This document shows positions 35,692 to 44,101 of a stretch of 64,000 nucleotides of DNA, one piece after another; the first letter of the stretch is position 1; each line of letters starts with the position of its first letter. The position numbers and the translations under genes are program-made. The notes beneath the pieces are model-generated. The model was not told the DNA's origin, did not search any database, and worked only from the letters and a program-made list of their open reading frames with translations. This DNA comes from Paraburkholderia ginsengisoli NBRC 100965 (GTDB lineage: Bacteria > Pseudomonadota > Gammaproteobacteria > Burkholderiales > Burkholderiaceae), in assembly GCF_000739735.1 (NCBI RefSeq), contig NZ_BBJF01000006.1:434001-498000 (forward strand). Direction: 5' to 3'.

Positions 35692-36765
35692 GTGAAGCAC
35701 ATCATTGCAGCCGGCTTGACGGCAATCTGCGCGACCACGAGCGCTTGGGCGCAGAGCAGTGTGACGCTATACGGCAGCCTGGATGCCGGTATCGCGTATG
35801 TCAGCAATGTGGGTGGCCATTCCAAGTGGATGATGGAACAGGGCAACATGCAGCCCGACCGCTGGGGCCTGAAGGGCGTGGAGGATCTTGGCGGCGGCCT
35901 GAAGGCGATTTTCCAGCTCGAAAACGGCTTCTACACGAACACCGGCGCGTTTGCGAAATCCGGCGTGCTGTTCAATCGCCAGGCGTTCGTCGGCTTGAGC
36001 TCGGACAAGATCGGCACGCTGACCTTCGGTCATCAGACGCCGTTCAGCTTCGACGTGCTGGGCCCGCTGAGCACCGCCTATCTGGCCGCCAGCTGGTACG
36101 CGTTCCACCCGGGCAACATCGACTCGCTCGCGGATACCGGCGTCGTGCCGTTCGACAACTCGGTGAAATTCCGTTCAGCGAGTTTCGGCGGCTTCTCGGT
36201 CGGCGCGATGATGGGGCTGGGCAACACGACGAACTTCGCGACCGGCAGGACGATGAGCTTTGCGCTTAGTTATGCGAACGGTCCGTTCAAGGCAGGCGCG
36301 ACGTATTCGAACGAGAACGACCGCACGCCGTCGATCGTCACGACCGGCATCACCACCTTCCAGGGCGTGCCGTCGGCGAACTACGTCGCGGACAAGGTGC
36401 AGAACATGGGAGCGGGCGCGTCGTATCAGTTCGGCAAACTGCTGGTGCATGCGCTGTACACGCGCGTGAAGCTGGAGTCGGCGGGACATTCGGACACGTT
36501 CCAGAGCTACGACGCGGGGGCGAATTATCAGTTCACGCCGTTCAACACCGTGGCCGGTGGCGCGGCGACGACGACGCTGGCCGGGCATCGCTGGACGCAG
36601 TTCATGATCGGCGATATCTATGCGTTGTCGAAGTCGACGCAGGTGTACGTGAACGCGCTGTATCAGCGCGCGGGCTCGGACACCAACGCCGCCTTCTTTA
36701 CCGCGGGGGTGTCGAGCGGCCGGAACCAGACGATCGTCCTGACCGGCATCCATCACTCGTTCTGA
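35692..36765 (+). CDS. Gram-negative porin (OmpC-like, 16-strand)
   Basis: The 357-residue protein has a signal peptide to about residue 20 ('TSAWAQ'). The Burkholderiales porin start is 'SSVTLYGSLDAGIAYVSN', the constriction-loop region contains 'FNRQAFVGLSSDKIGTLTFGHQ', and the protein ends in the outer-membrane signal 'GIHHSF' with C-terminal Phe. It should let the operon substrate through the outer membrane. GTG start 35692 is supported by AGGAGA 8 nt upstream. It is divergent from the aromatic operon. Confidence 0.92.
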   Translation: MKHIIAAGLTAICATTSAWAQSSVTLYGSLDAGIAYVSNVGGHSKWMMEQGNMQPDRWGLKGVEDLGGGLKAIFQLENGFYTNTGAFAKSGVLFNRQAFVGLSSDKIGTLTFGHQTPFSFDVLGPLSTAYLAASWYAFHPGNIDSLADTGVVPFDNSVKFRSASFGGFSVGAMMGLGNTTNFATGRTMSFALSYANGPFKAGATYSNENDRTPSIVTTGITTFQGVPSANYVADKVQNMGAGASYQFGKLLVHALYTRVKLESAGHSDTFQSYDAGANYQFTPFNTVAGGAATTTLAGHRWTQFMIGDIYALSKSTQVYVNALYQRAGSDTNAAFFTAGVSSGRNQTIVLTGIHHSF

Positions 36766-36818
36766 AGTGCTTGAGTTCGGAGCCTCCGAACTTCTCAGCG
36801 AATGGCGGGATGACACAG

Positions 36819-36848
36819 CGAGTCCGGCTGAACAAGCAGCCGGACTCG
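36819..36848. terminator. Strong hairpin between convergent porin and iclR genes
   Basis: CGAGTCCGGCT (36819-36829) and AGCCGGACTCG (36838-36848) make a perfect 11-bp stem with an 8-nt loop. There is no U tract, but its placement between two converging stops suggests a bidirectional transcription stop. Confidence 0.55.
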
Positions 36849-36879
36849 CCGATCAGCCAAGCGAAACGCCGCCTATCGA

Positions 36880-37881
36880 TCAGCCCGCCGTGACCGCTTT
36901 ACGGCGCGCCTGCGCCGCCGTCGGATCGTCCGGGCGGGGACAATAGCTAAGCCGCTCGGACAATTCGAGCGCCGCCTGGCACACGGCGATGACAAGCGGG
37001 TCGCGCTCCTCGGCCTCGCCGATATCCGAACGCGGAATCGTCACGGTCAACGCGGCCACGATCTTGCCGCTCTGGTCACGCACCGGCGCGCTCACCACCG
37101 AAATGCCTCGCTCGAACGACGCCTCGCTCAGCGCATAGCCGAGTGCCGCGCTTTCGCGCACGCGTCCGTACAATTCTTCGACGGTCGCGGGCGTGCGTTC
37201 GGTGAAACGTTCGAGCTGCGGCTCGGGATACAACTGGCGCAACTCCTCGAAGCTCAGGTCACCCATCAGCACCTGGCCGTGCACGGTCGCATGGGCCGGC
37301 AAGCGCGTGCCGACGTGCACCTTCACCGAGCTGAACATCGGCGCATGCGTTTGCGCCTTGGCGACGAACACCACGTCGCGCTGATCGCGGATCAGCAGGT
37401 GCGTGCTCAGACCGGTGGCGTCGCGCAGCCGTTCGAGAATCGGCGTGCCGACATCGGTCAGTTCGAGCGAACTCAGATATTCGAAGCCAAGCCTCAGCAC
37501 TGCAACGCTCAGCCGGAAATACCGGTCGCCGTTGACGCGCTCGAGAAAGCCGAGCGCTTCGAGCGTCTGCAACAAACGGAAAGTGGTGGTGCGCGGAATG
37601 CCGATCCGCTTGGACAATTCGGGCGCGCCGAGCACCGGCTCGCGCGCGCTGAATTCGGAGAGGATGCGCAGGCCGCGTTCGAGGCCAGGCACCAGGTAAG
37701 TCGATCCGCCGGCGCTCTCTTCGTCGGTGGGATCGGCGGCGTCGGCGTTGTCGGTTTGCGGCAATGCCGCATCGTCCCGCGATGCCGAAGCTGCCGCGCT
37801 ACGTGGCCTCGTGGGTTTGCGTCCCGCTCCTGTTTGCTCTTCTTTTGCCATCTTGGGCTGCCGTTTTCTGCTGTTCATCAA
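36880..37881 (-). CDS. IclR-family transcriptional regulator (paralogue beside the operon)
   Basis: The 333-residue protein has an extended, Ala/Asp-rich N-terminus (about 60 residues) before the IclR HTH ('LGAPELSKRIGIPRTTTFRL'). The effector domain contains 'FERGISVVSAPVRDQ'. It is very similar along its length to the IclR protein at 30302-31189, so the two arose by duplication or serve related promoters. Starts at 37881, 37878 or 37851 are all possible. Confidence 0.9.
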   Translation of the reverse strand: MMNSRKRQPKMAKEEQTGAGRKPTRPRSAAASASRDDAALPQTDNADAADPTDEESAGGSTYLVPGLERGLRILSEFSAREPVLGAPELSKRIGIPRTTTFRLLQTLEALGFLERVNGDRYFRLSVAVLRLGFEYLSSLELTDVGTPILERLRDATGLSTHLLIRDQRDVVFVAKAQTHAPMFSSVKVHVGTRLPAHATVHGQVLMGDLSFEELRQLYPEPQLERFTERTPATVEELYGRVRESAALGYALSEASFERGISVVSAPVRDQSGKIVAALTVTIPRSDIGEAEERDPLVIAVCQAALELSERLSYCPRPDDPTAAQARRKAVTAG

Positions 37882-38074
37882 GGTCAGAGCAGCATCATAG
37901 CGCGAAGCGAGCAGCGCTCATTAACCGGTGACTGCGCCGGCTCGCAGCCGTACCGCAACCGCTGCCAAACCCCGATTGCGCAATGGCTGTGCGGTGCTAT
38001 TCTTTGATCCGGTCCAGTGCGCGAGGTATCGCTGCCGCGTGCTCGCTCCGCTCAAGCGTACGGAGGCCACGCTC

Positions 38075-38362
38075 ATGTCCGATTCCATCCAGATCCAGGT
38101 TGCCGACTCGCATCTTTATCCGGGCTGCGCCGTGAGCATCGCGCATTTGCCCGAGCCGGCCCGAGCGGCCGCCGCGATCGTCGAATTCGCGGACGGCTCC
38201 GGCGCGCATGCCACCTGTCATCGGCGCGCGCCTGACGAACTCGAGTTGAACGTCGACGGTTATGCCACGCAACGGCGTCATCCCGTCGACGCGCGTCATT
38301 GGCTGCTGCTCGCCGTCGATGCAACGCACAACAGTTGGCGCGTAAAGCGTCGACTGCCTTAG
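38075..38362 (+). CDS. Small conserved-type hypothetical protein
   Basis: The 95-residue cytosolic protein has no recognised domain. It contains 'DSHLYPGCAVSIAHLPEPARAAA' in part, four Cys/His-rich positions in 'HATCHRRAP' and a Trp-containing tail. GGAGG about 10 nt upstream of ATG 38075 and the GC-biased codon use support a real gene. It is flanked by the iclR gene and an acid-phosphatase gene. Confidence 0.6.
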   Translation: MSDSIQIQVADSHLYPGCAVSIAHLPEPARAAAAIVEFADGSGAHATCHRRAPDELELNVDGYATQRRHPVDARHWLLLAVDATHNSWRVKRRLP

Positions 38363-38464
38363 CCCGCGAGGCCAGCCGGCCTCATTGAATCCGCAACCGG
38401 TGCCGCGCGCGCGCCGCCCCGCGCGGCAGTTATGCGCCCGTCACGCACACTTCGGAACTGACCG

Positions 38465-40171
38465 ATGACCGACCACGATTCCAAGCTCCCGCCCAACGCC
38501 GACAACCCCACTCACACCACCGCCGACACTCCCGACGATCCCGAGCGCCGCCGTGTCCTCACCGGTCTCGCGGCAGTCGGTTTCGGCCTCGCGCTGAGCG
38601 GCTGCAAAACCGAGCCGCTCGCGGCGAGCGACGGCGCGCCGCGCAGTGCCGGCGACCTGCGGCTCGATGCGGCACTGCACGATCAGGTCAAAAACATCGT
38701 GGTGATCTACGCCGAGAATCGCAGCTTCGCGAATCTCTACGGCAACTTCCCTGGCGTTCAGCATCCGCTCGACGCGGTGAGCGCCGAGCGCTATCTGCAA
38801 CTCGATCGCGACGGCCAGACACCGATGCCGCGTTTGCCCGCTATCTGGGGCGGGCTCGTGCCGCAAGCGCAGGAAGTCGACGGCCGGCGCTTCATGATCG
38901 GCCAGAACGATCTCGACCATCTGCACAACCGCCCGTTCCGCATCGCCGATGCGCACGGCGCGCCGTTGCCGACCGGCGTGATCACGCGCGATCTGGTGCA
39001 CCGCTTCTATCAGAACCAGATGCAGATCAGCGCCGGGCGCAACAACCAGTTCGCCGCGTGGGGCGACTCCGGCGGCCTCGTGATGGGTCATTACCGCAAT
39101 TCCGCCGACACGCTGCGTCTATGGAATCTCGCGCAGCAATACACGCTGTGCGACAACTTCTTCATGGCGGCATTCGGCGGCTCGTGGCTGAACCACATCT
39201 TTTTGATCTCGGCGCAGGCGCCGTTCTATCCGGACGTCCACAACAGCCCGGCGAAGAAACTGGTGTCGGTGGTCGAAGGTGACGATCCGACCGGCACGCG
39301 CCTGAAGGTCGCGGAGGATTCGCCCGTGTCCGCGCTCGACGGTCCGCCGAAATTCGTCAACGACGGCGCGTTCACCGCCGACGGCTACGCGGTCAACACG
39401 ATGGCGCCGCCCTATCAGCCGAGCAATGTGCGCGCGCCCGAAGGCGGCGACCCGGCGTTCTCGGACCTGTCGAATCCGCGCGTGCTGCAACCGCAAAAAT
39501 ACGCGACGATCGGCGACCGTCTGACCGACAAGGGCGTGGACTGGGCCTGGTACAGCGGCGCATGGCAATACGCGCTGGAGCACCAGGACACCGGCGCGGT
39601 GCCCGACTTCCAGTATCACCATCAGCCGTTCAATTACTTCGCCAATTACGCGCCGGGCACGGCGGCACGGCGCAGGCACCTGCGCGACGGCGGCCTCGGC
39701 AACGACGCGTCGACCAACCGGCTGATCGCCGATATCGATGCGGGACGCCTGCCGACCGTCACGTTCTACAAGCCGCAAGGCGACCTGAACATGCACGCCG
39801 GTTACGCGGACGTCGAATCGGGCGACCGCCACATCGCGACGGTGATCGAGCATATCCAGCGCGGCCCGCAGTGGGCGAACACGGTCGTGATCGTCACGGT
39901 GGACGAGAACGGCGGCTGGTGGGATCCGGTCGCACCGCCGCAAGGCGATCGCTGGGGTCCGGGCTCGCGGATTCCCGCACTGGTGATCTCGCCGCTGGCG
40001 AAGAAGGGCTACGTCGATCACACCGTGTACGACACCAACTCGATTCTTCGCTTCATCAGCCGCGTGCATGGGTTGGCGCCGCTCGATGGCGTGGTCGCGC
40101 GGGACCGCGCGTTCGCGAGCAATGGGCTTGCGCCGCTGGGCGATCTGACGGCATCGCTGGACCTGGCTTGA
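38465..40171 (+). CDS. AcpA/phospholipase C-family phosphoesterase, Tat-exported
   Basis: The 568-residue protein begins with a polar ~25-residue segment, then a twin-arginine signal 'ERRRVLTGLAAVGFGLALSGC' (split at R28-R30). The signal ends in a lipobox-like Cys47. The catalytic domain starts 'KNIVVIYAENRSFANLYG', the metal-binding start of the alkaline-phosphatase superfamily AcpA/PLC group. It ends with 'VTVDENGGWWDPVAPP' and 'RIPALVISPLAKKG'. It should hydrolyse phosphomonoesters or phosphodiesters outside the cytoplasm. Monocistronic and convergent with the DUF4410 gene. Confidence 0.87.
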   Translation: MTDHDSKLPPNADNPTHTTADTPDDPERRRVLTGLAAVGFGLALSGCKTEPLAASDGAPRSAGDLRLDAALHDQVKNIVVIYAENRSFANLYGNFPGVQHPLDAVSAERYLQLDRDGQTPMPRLPAIWGGLVPQAQEVDGRRFMIGQNDLDHLHNRPFRIADAHGAPLPTGVITRDLVHRFYQNQMQISAGRNNQFAAWGDSGGLVMGHYRNSADTLRLWNLAQQYTLCDNFFMAAFGGSWLNHIFLISAQAPFYPDVHNSPAKKLVSVVEGDDPTGTRLKVAEDSPVSALDGPPKFVNDGAFTADGYAVNTMAPPYQPSNVRAPEGGDPAFSDLSNPRVLQPQKYATIGDRLTDKGVDWAWYSGAWQYALEHQDTGAVPDFQYHHQPFNYFANYAPGTAARRRHLRDGGLGNDASTNRLIADIDAGRLPTVTFYKPQGDLNMHAGYADVESGDRHIATVIEHIQRGPQWANTVVIVTVDENGGWWDPVAPPQGDRWGPGSRIPALVISPLAKKGYVDHTVYDTNSILRFISRVHGLAPLDGVVARDRAFASNGLAPLGDLTASLDLA

Positions 40172-40192
40172 GGGTTGGTTTTGTGTCGCCGC

Positions 40193-40867
40193 CTACTGCG
40201 CCGCCGCGTGCAGCTTCACGATCACCGCGTCCGCAATCTCCTGCGCGGTCTTTCGGATCGTCTTGCTCTCGTCGCCGCTCGCCATCACGAACTTGGCCGC
40301 GATCACATACGGATTCAGTTTGATCGCCGCACCCGGCGCGCTCTTGCTATCGGCTTCTTCGACCGCCTGATACAGCGGCGGCAAAGCGGCCGCGCTCAGG
40401 TTGTCGCACGACACCGCCACCTGGATGTCGTTCTGGCCGGCGCCGAGGCCCACCATCGCGCGTCGCAAGCGATTGCCGTCGTCGACGTTGAGAAACACGC
40501 CGCGCACTTGCCAACCGGCTGCTGGCAACGGTTGACCCGGCGCGATGCGGCGCGCATCGACGCCACCTTTGTGCAGATCTTCGGTCAGCGCATCGGCCAT
40601 CTCGTTCACGATGTGCGTCGCGTGATCCTGTGGATTCTTGTCCTGCCCCATCGGCCCGGGTCCGGCGGGCAGCAAACCGCGCAGTCGACGCACGCGTTGC
40701 CCCGGCCCGCTATCCGGCGTGAGGTTCGCCGCGTCCAGTTCGAAGTCCGCCACATAGACGACCGGCGCAGGCCCGGCGAACGGCGCAGTGTCCGCCGCTA
40801 CAACACTGAGCGGCGCCGTGCTCAGGCAGGTTGCCGCCAGCGTGAATTGCAGAAATCGACGCAGCAT
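40193..40867 (-). CDS. DUF4410-family secreted protein
   Basis: The 224-residue protein has a signal peptide (about 1-24, 'LSVVAAD'). The body contains 'VYVADFELD', 'THIVNEMADALTEDLHKGG' and 'GWQVRGVFLNVDDGNRLRRAMVGLGAGQNDIQV', cited here in parts of a longer DUF4410 pattern. Members are periplasmic or lipoprotein-like with no known activity. It stands alone and converges on the AcpA-like gene. Confidence 0.75.
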   Translation of the reverse strand: MLRRFLQFTLAATCLSTAPLSVVAADTAPFAGPAPVVYVADFELDAANLTPDSGPGQRVRRLRGLLPAGPGPMGQDKNPQDHATHIVNEMADALTEDLHKGGVDARRIAPGQPLPAAGWQVRGVFLNVDDGNRLRRAMVGLGAGQNDIQVAVSCDNLSAAALPPLYQAVEEADSKSAPGAAIKLNPYVIAAKFVMASGDESKTIRKTAQEIADAVIVKLHAAAQ

Positions 40868-41027
40868 GGCGCGCCTCCGCGAACGTCATCGTGACGCCGG
40901 CTATCGTACTGCCGCGCGCAGCGGGCGTCCGTTTTTTCGTACCCGATCGTCATACCTTTTGCCTTGCATAACGCGCGTCACCGCATAGACTGATAGGGCA
41001 TCACTTCGCACTTTGTACGGAACTGCC

Positions 41028-41387
41028 ATGCGACTGACCATCCTGATCAACGGTTCCGATCCCACCGTCAGCCACGATTACGCTGTCCTATGGCTCGACA
41101 CCGATGAACACCGGTGGTCGAGGGAAGCGCATCAAGGGATCGATCTGCCCCCGTGGGGCGAGTTGCACGATGAAGACGGCGTGACCACGCTCTGTGCGCC
41201 TAGCACGGATGCGCCGTTGTGTACGCTGCGTGGCTTGCACGTCGACCGCAAGCAACGCGTGAGCGCGGCGCAAGGCGCCGCCGCATGGACGGCCCTGCCG
41301 ACGCGCGCGCAGACCAGCGGCTTCTGGCGTCTTCAAGCTGTGGACCGCCAAACTGTACGTGCCGAAAACAGCGTGTTCGGTAACTAG
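41028..41387 (+). CDS. Hypothetical protein, 119 residues
   Basis: A cytosolic product with no recognised family ('MRLTILINGSDPTVSHDYAV' at the N-terminus). It has a Trp/His-rich middle and no signal or membrane segment. Codon use matches neighbouring genes. The ATG at 41028 is preferred to an in-frame TTG five codons earlier. It is followed by a 170-bp spacer and a strong terminator. Confidence 0.55.
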   Translation: MRLTILINGSDPTVSHDYAVLWLDTDEHRWSREAHQGIDLPPWGELHDEDGVTTLCAPSTDAPLCTLRGLHVDRKQRVSAAQGAAAWTALPTRAQTSGFWRLQAVDRQTVRAENSVFGN

Positions 41388-41561
41388 TCTTCCGCGTCTT
41401 TCCGCAGGCCGGTCTTGTCGGTCGAAAATGCCGTTCGCGAGTCGTGCTTGCTCGTGCGCGTCAGTGTGCCCGTACGCCGCGTCACTCAAATCGATTCCGC
41501 GTTGCACGCGCTTAAGCTGTTGTTAAGCAGGCATGCGTAGAGTCGGTAGTCCACGCATTAG

Positions 41562-41589
41562 GGTCGCTGCAAAGCGGCCCGTTTTTTTG
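41562..41589 (+). terminator. Intrinsic terminator with GCAA tetraloop
   Basis: GGGTCGCT (41562-41569), a GCAA loop and AGCGGCCC (41574-41581, one G-U pair) are followed by G and seven T residues. It ends transcription that either reads through from the 41028 gene or starts in the 41388-41560 spacer. The spacer also has GCTTAA-N7-TTAAGC around 41508-41526, so a small RNA is possible. Confidence 0.85.
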
Positions 41590-41751
41590 TCCGCTCGCTT
41601 CGCGTGGGTCACTCCGCCTCACGCGCCGCCTCGCTTTTCATTGCGCTGCGCGACCGCCCCTCTTCCCTTGCGCCCACGTCGCGTTTCGGGTCGCCCGATG
41701 CGGGTGCGCGACGCTATACTTGCGCCCCCATCCCTCGACCGACCGACACAC

Positions 41752-42501
41752 ATGAAGAAGTGGTTTGCCTGTCTATTCTTCGCCGTTGCCGCTCACGCGG
41801 GCGCGGCGCCGTCCTGCACCCAGTTCACACCGAATGCGCAATGGCCCGTTCTGAGCAATCAGAAGATGGCGCCGAAAACGCGCATGCTCTGCTATAGCGA
41901 TTTCGCGGTTCTGCATTCGGGCATCACGCATGGCCCGTTGTGGTCCGCCGAGCATCTGACGCGCGACCATATCGAAGCGGCCAAAGACATGGTGCGCACC
42001 AACAAGTTCTTCGAAGACGCGCGCTTGCCCGATGGCGAAGGCGCAACGCTCGCGGACTACAAGCGCAGCGGCTTCGATCGCGGTCACATGAGCCCGGCGG
42101 GCAATCGCTGGAATCAGCAGGCGATGGCACAATCGTTCTCGCTCGCCAACATCGTGCCGCAGGATCGCGAGAACAATCAGCGGCTGTGGTCGCGCATCGA
42201 AACGTCGGTGCGCAAGATCGCGATGTCTTACGACGATACCTACGTGGTCACCGGTCCGATCTTCAACGGCCAGCAGTTGCAGACCATCGGACCGACGCGC
42301 GTGTTCGTTCCGACGCAGTTGTTCAAGGTCGTCTACGTACCGTCGCGGCAACTCGCATTCGCGGTGGTAGTGGACAATGTCTCGACCAATCGTTACGACA
42401 TCCGCACGATTCACGAACTCGAAGCAACATCGGGCATCCGTTTTCCGGGAATTCCGGAAAACCTCAAGGACCAGCGACCGGGAGGACTAAAAGGTGTTTA
42501 A
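41752..42501 (+). CDS. Secreted DNA/RNA non-specific endonuclease
   Basis: The 249-residue protein has a signal peptide (about 1-19). The NUC-family active site is 'DRGHMSPAGNR' (109-119, general base H112), then 'LANIVPQDRENNQRLW' with the metal-binding Asn. It should degrade nucleic acids in the periplasm or medium. Size is usual for bacterial members. The gene's last 8 nt overlap a small downstream gene. Confidence 0.9.
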   Translation: MKKWFACLFFAVAAHAGAAPSCTQFTPNAQWPVLSNQKMAPKTRMLCYSDFAVLHSGITHGPLWSAEHLTRDHIEAAKDMVRTNKFFEDARLPDGEGATLADYKRSGFDRGHMSPAGNRWNQQAMAQSFSLANIVPQDRENNQRLWSRIETSVRKIAMSYDDTYVVTGPIFNGQQLQTIGPTRVFVPTQLFKVVYVPSRQLAFAVVVDNVSTNRYDIRTIHELEATSGIRFPGIPENLKDQRPGGLKGV

Positions 42502-42754
42502 ACCCTATTCGAACGATGACGACGTACTCAACATTCAGGGCGACGCGCTCACGTTGAGCAACGGCACCACGCGCGTCGTGCTGAACGGCACGCTGGAATT
42601 GACGCAGGACCAGCGCGGACTGAAGGCGGCGCTCGCGCTGAAGGAAGCGGTGGATGCGATCGTCGCCAGCTTGCAGGCGCAAACGAATCTGCCGGCGAAG
42701 GTGAAGGACGAGCCGGATGCGAAGCCGGGCGTCGTGCAGAATCCGTTTCAGTGA
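42494..42754 (+). CDS. Small hypothetical protein downstream of the nuclease
   Basis: The 86-residue protein starts at GTG 42494 with a strong GGAGGA 7-8 nt upstream and overlaps the nuclease stop by 8 nt, indicating translational coupling. The product is soluble, with the pattern 'DDDVLNIQGDALTLSNGTTR' followed by a helix and a Pro/Lys tail ending 'VQNPFQ'. I do not recognise the family. A nuclease-immunity or accessory role is only a guess from position. Confidence 0.65.
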   Translation: MFKPYSNDDDVLNIQGDALTLSNGTTRVVLNGTLELTQDQRGLKAALALKEAVDAIVASLQAQTNLPAKVKDEPDAKPGVVQNPFQ

Positions 42755-43076
42755 GTGATGCCTGGGTTTTGTTTTAAGGACACATGCGTGAGTCGAAGGC
42801 GGGGCCGCCCCGGCTCGCCGTCTTCCTCGTCTCCTTCTTGGTCTTCGCTTTTGTCTGAATGACTTCCGCGCGCTTCGTTTCCAAAACGAGCGCCGTTCCT
42901 TCTTCATCGCATACCGCGATGCGCCCTCGTTGATTCAGTACCCCGATATGTTTCAGCGGTTACGTTTTGTCACCAGAGCGGCGTCAACTCTTAGGCTGCG
43001 GCCAACGTTAAACCGGCAGCGCTGAAAACCATTCAGCCGCGACAAAGAATTCACCGGTTCAACCAGGAGTCACATC
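42755..43076. other. Intergenic region with a coding-like frame lacking a start
   Basis: No normal gene is seen. On the minus strand, 42774-42959 is an uninterrupted frame with protein-like composition ('RIAVCDEEGTALVLETKR', then Lys/Thr-rich). It lacks any ATG, GTG or usable TTG before that part. It may be a gene relic or chance. Confidence 0.3.
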
Positions 43077-43457
43077 ATGAAGACGCTTTTCGCCGCTCTC
43101 GCTTCCGCTCTGCTCGTGTCGACAGCATTCGCTCAAACGGCCGCCCCGTCGACCACGCAAACCGCGCAACCGGCGCAAACGCAGCCGGCCGGTCAAGCGA
43201 ATCTGAAGGCGAGCACCGCCGTGCAAACCGGCGCGAAAGACGAAGGCGCCGCCACGACGAAAGCGCCCGCCAAGACCTCGACGAAGGCATCGGTGAAGAA
43301 GACGTCAGCCACTCACACGGCCAAGGCACACAAAGCCGTCAAGAAAACCACAGTCGAAACCAGCGACGCAAAGGCTAATACGGGGAGCGCGAAAGAGGCC
43401 AGCAATGCCCCGGCAAAAGCCGACGGCGCGCAAGCCGGCACGACCAAGACGCAATAA
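43077..43457 (+). CDS. Secreted Ala/Thr/Lys-rich low-complexity protein
   Basis: The 126-residue product has a clear signal peptide (about 1-19, 'VSTAFAQ') and then a low-complexity tail rich in Ala, Thr, Lys and Gln. It contains H1-like stretches such as 'KTSTKASVKKTSATHTAKAH'. AGGAG 9 nt before the ATG and a strong terminator 70 bp downstream mark a single-gene unit. It is probably a basic, disordered periplasmic protein; the role is unknown. Confidence 0.7.
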   Translation: MKTLFAALASALLVSTAFAQTAAPSTTQTAQPAQTQPAGQANLKASTAVQTGAKDEGAATTKAPAKTSTKASVKKTSATHTAKAHKAVKKTTVETSDAKANTGSAKEASNAPAKADGAQAGTTKTQ

Positions 43458-43530
43458 CACGTGATCGGCTTAGGCACGCACCGGCCACGCAGGTGTAGAT
43501 AATCGAAGCCGAATCGTGCCATTCAGGGAG

Positions 43531-43557
43531 GGCGAGTCGTTTGACTCGCCTTTTTTT
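43531..43557 (+). terminator. Intrinsic terminator
   Basis: GGCGAGTC (43531-43538), loop GTTT and GACTCGCC (43543-43550) precede seven T residues. Confidence 0.92.
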
Positions 43558-43754
43558 CTGCGCGTTTGCATCGCTGTTGGATCGCAACTGAATCGTGTTG
43601 CGCAACGAATGTCATATGCTCACGTTCGCGTGCACCCGTATCGAGCGACCATGTTTTTTTCAGCGAACACGCCGATTTTTGCACCGCGTTTACGTGCGGA
43701 AGCCTAATCTCGAAGTGTCCTGATCAACCATGGCGTCAGCCGACGCCACATCAC

Positions 43755-44099
43755 ATGGCACTCACGCAATCCATCGATCATCGCTTCGCCACGCAGTCGC
43801 TCGACAAGCCCCCGGTTCAACACAGCAACGTCATTCCCTTCCCCTCGGCACGCGCCCTCTTGCAGGTGACGCTGCCGCATCCGCCTCACGATCTCGCGGG
43901 CACGCAGTTGCGCGCGCTGCTTCACTCGCCGCTGGGTGTCTATGTCGTCAGCGCCGAAGCCGTTCGCGAAGAGGTGCGCGTGCAACTCGACATCGCGTGC
44001 GAAGACCTCGACTTCACGCTGCATACGCTGATCTCGACCGTCCCCGCTGCGTTGATCGGACCGTTGAAGCGTCGCGGCAACGTCGCGAAGGCGCGCTAA
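43755..44099 (+). CDS. Hypothetical protein paired with a DapA-family gene
   Basis: The 114-residue soluble protein has a variable N-terminus and a structured C-terminal part ('LRALLHSPLGVYVVSAEAVREEVRVQLDI' in part; 'DFTLHTLISTVPAALIGPL'). It ends 2 nt before the dapA-like ATG, so the two are very likely co-translated. No family is recognised. Start 43755 is the only ATG near a natural N-terminus. Confidence 0.62.
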   Translation: MALTQSIDHRFATQSLDKPPVQHSNVIPFPSARALLQVTLPHPPHDLAGTQLRALLHSPLGVYVVSAEAVREEVRVQLDIACEDLDFTLHTLISTVPAALIGPLKRRGNVAKAR

Positions 44100-44101
44100 T
44101 C

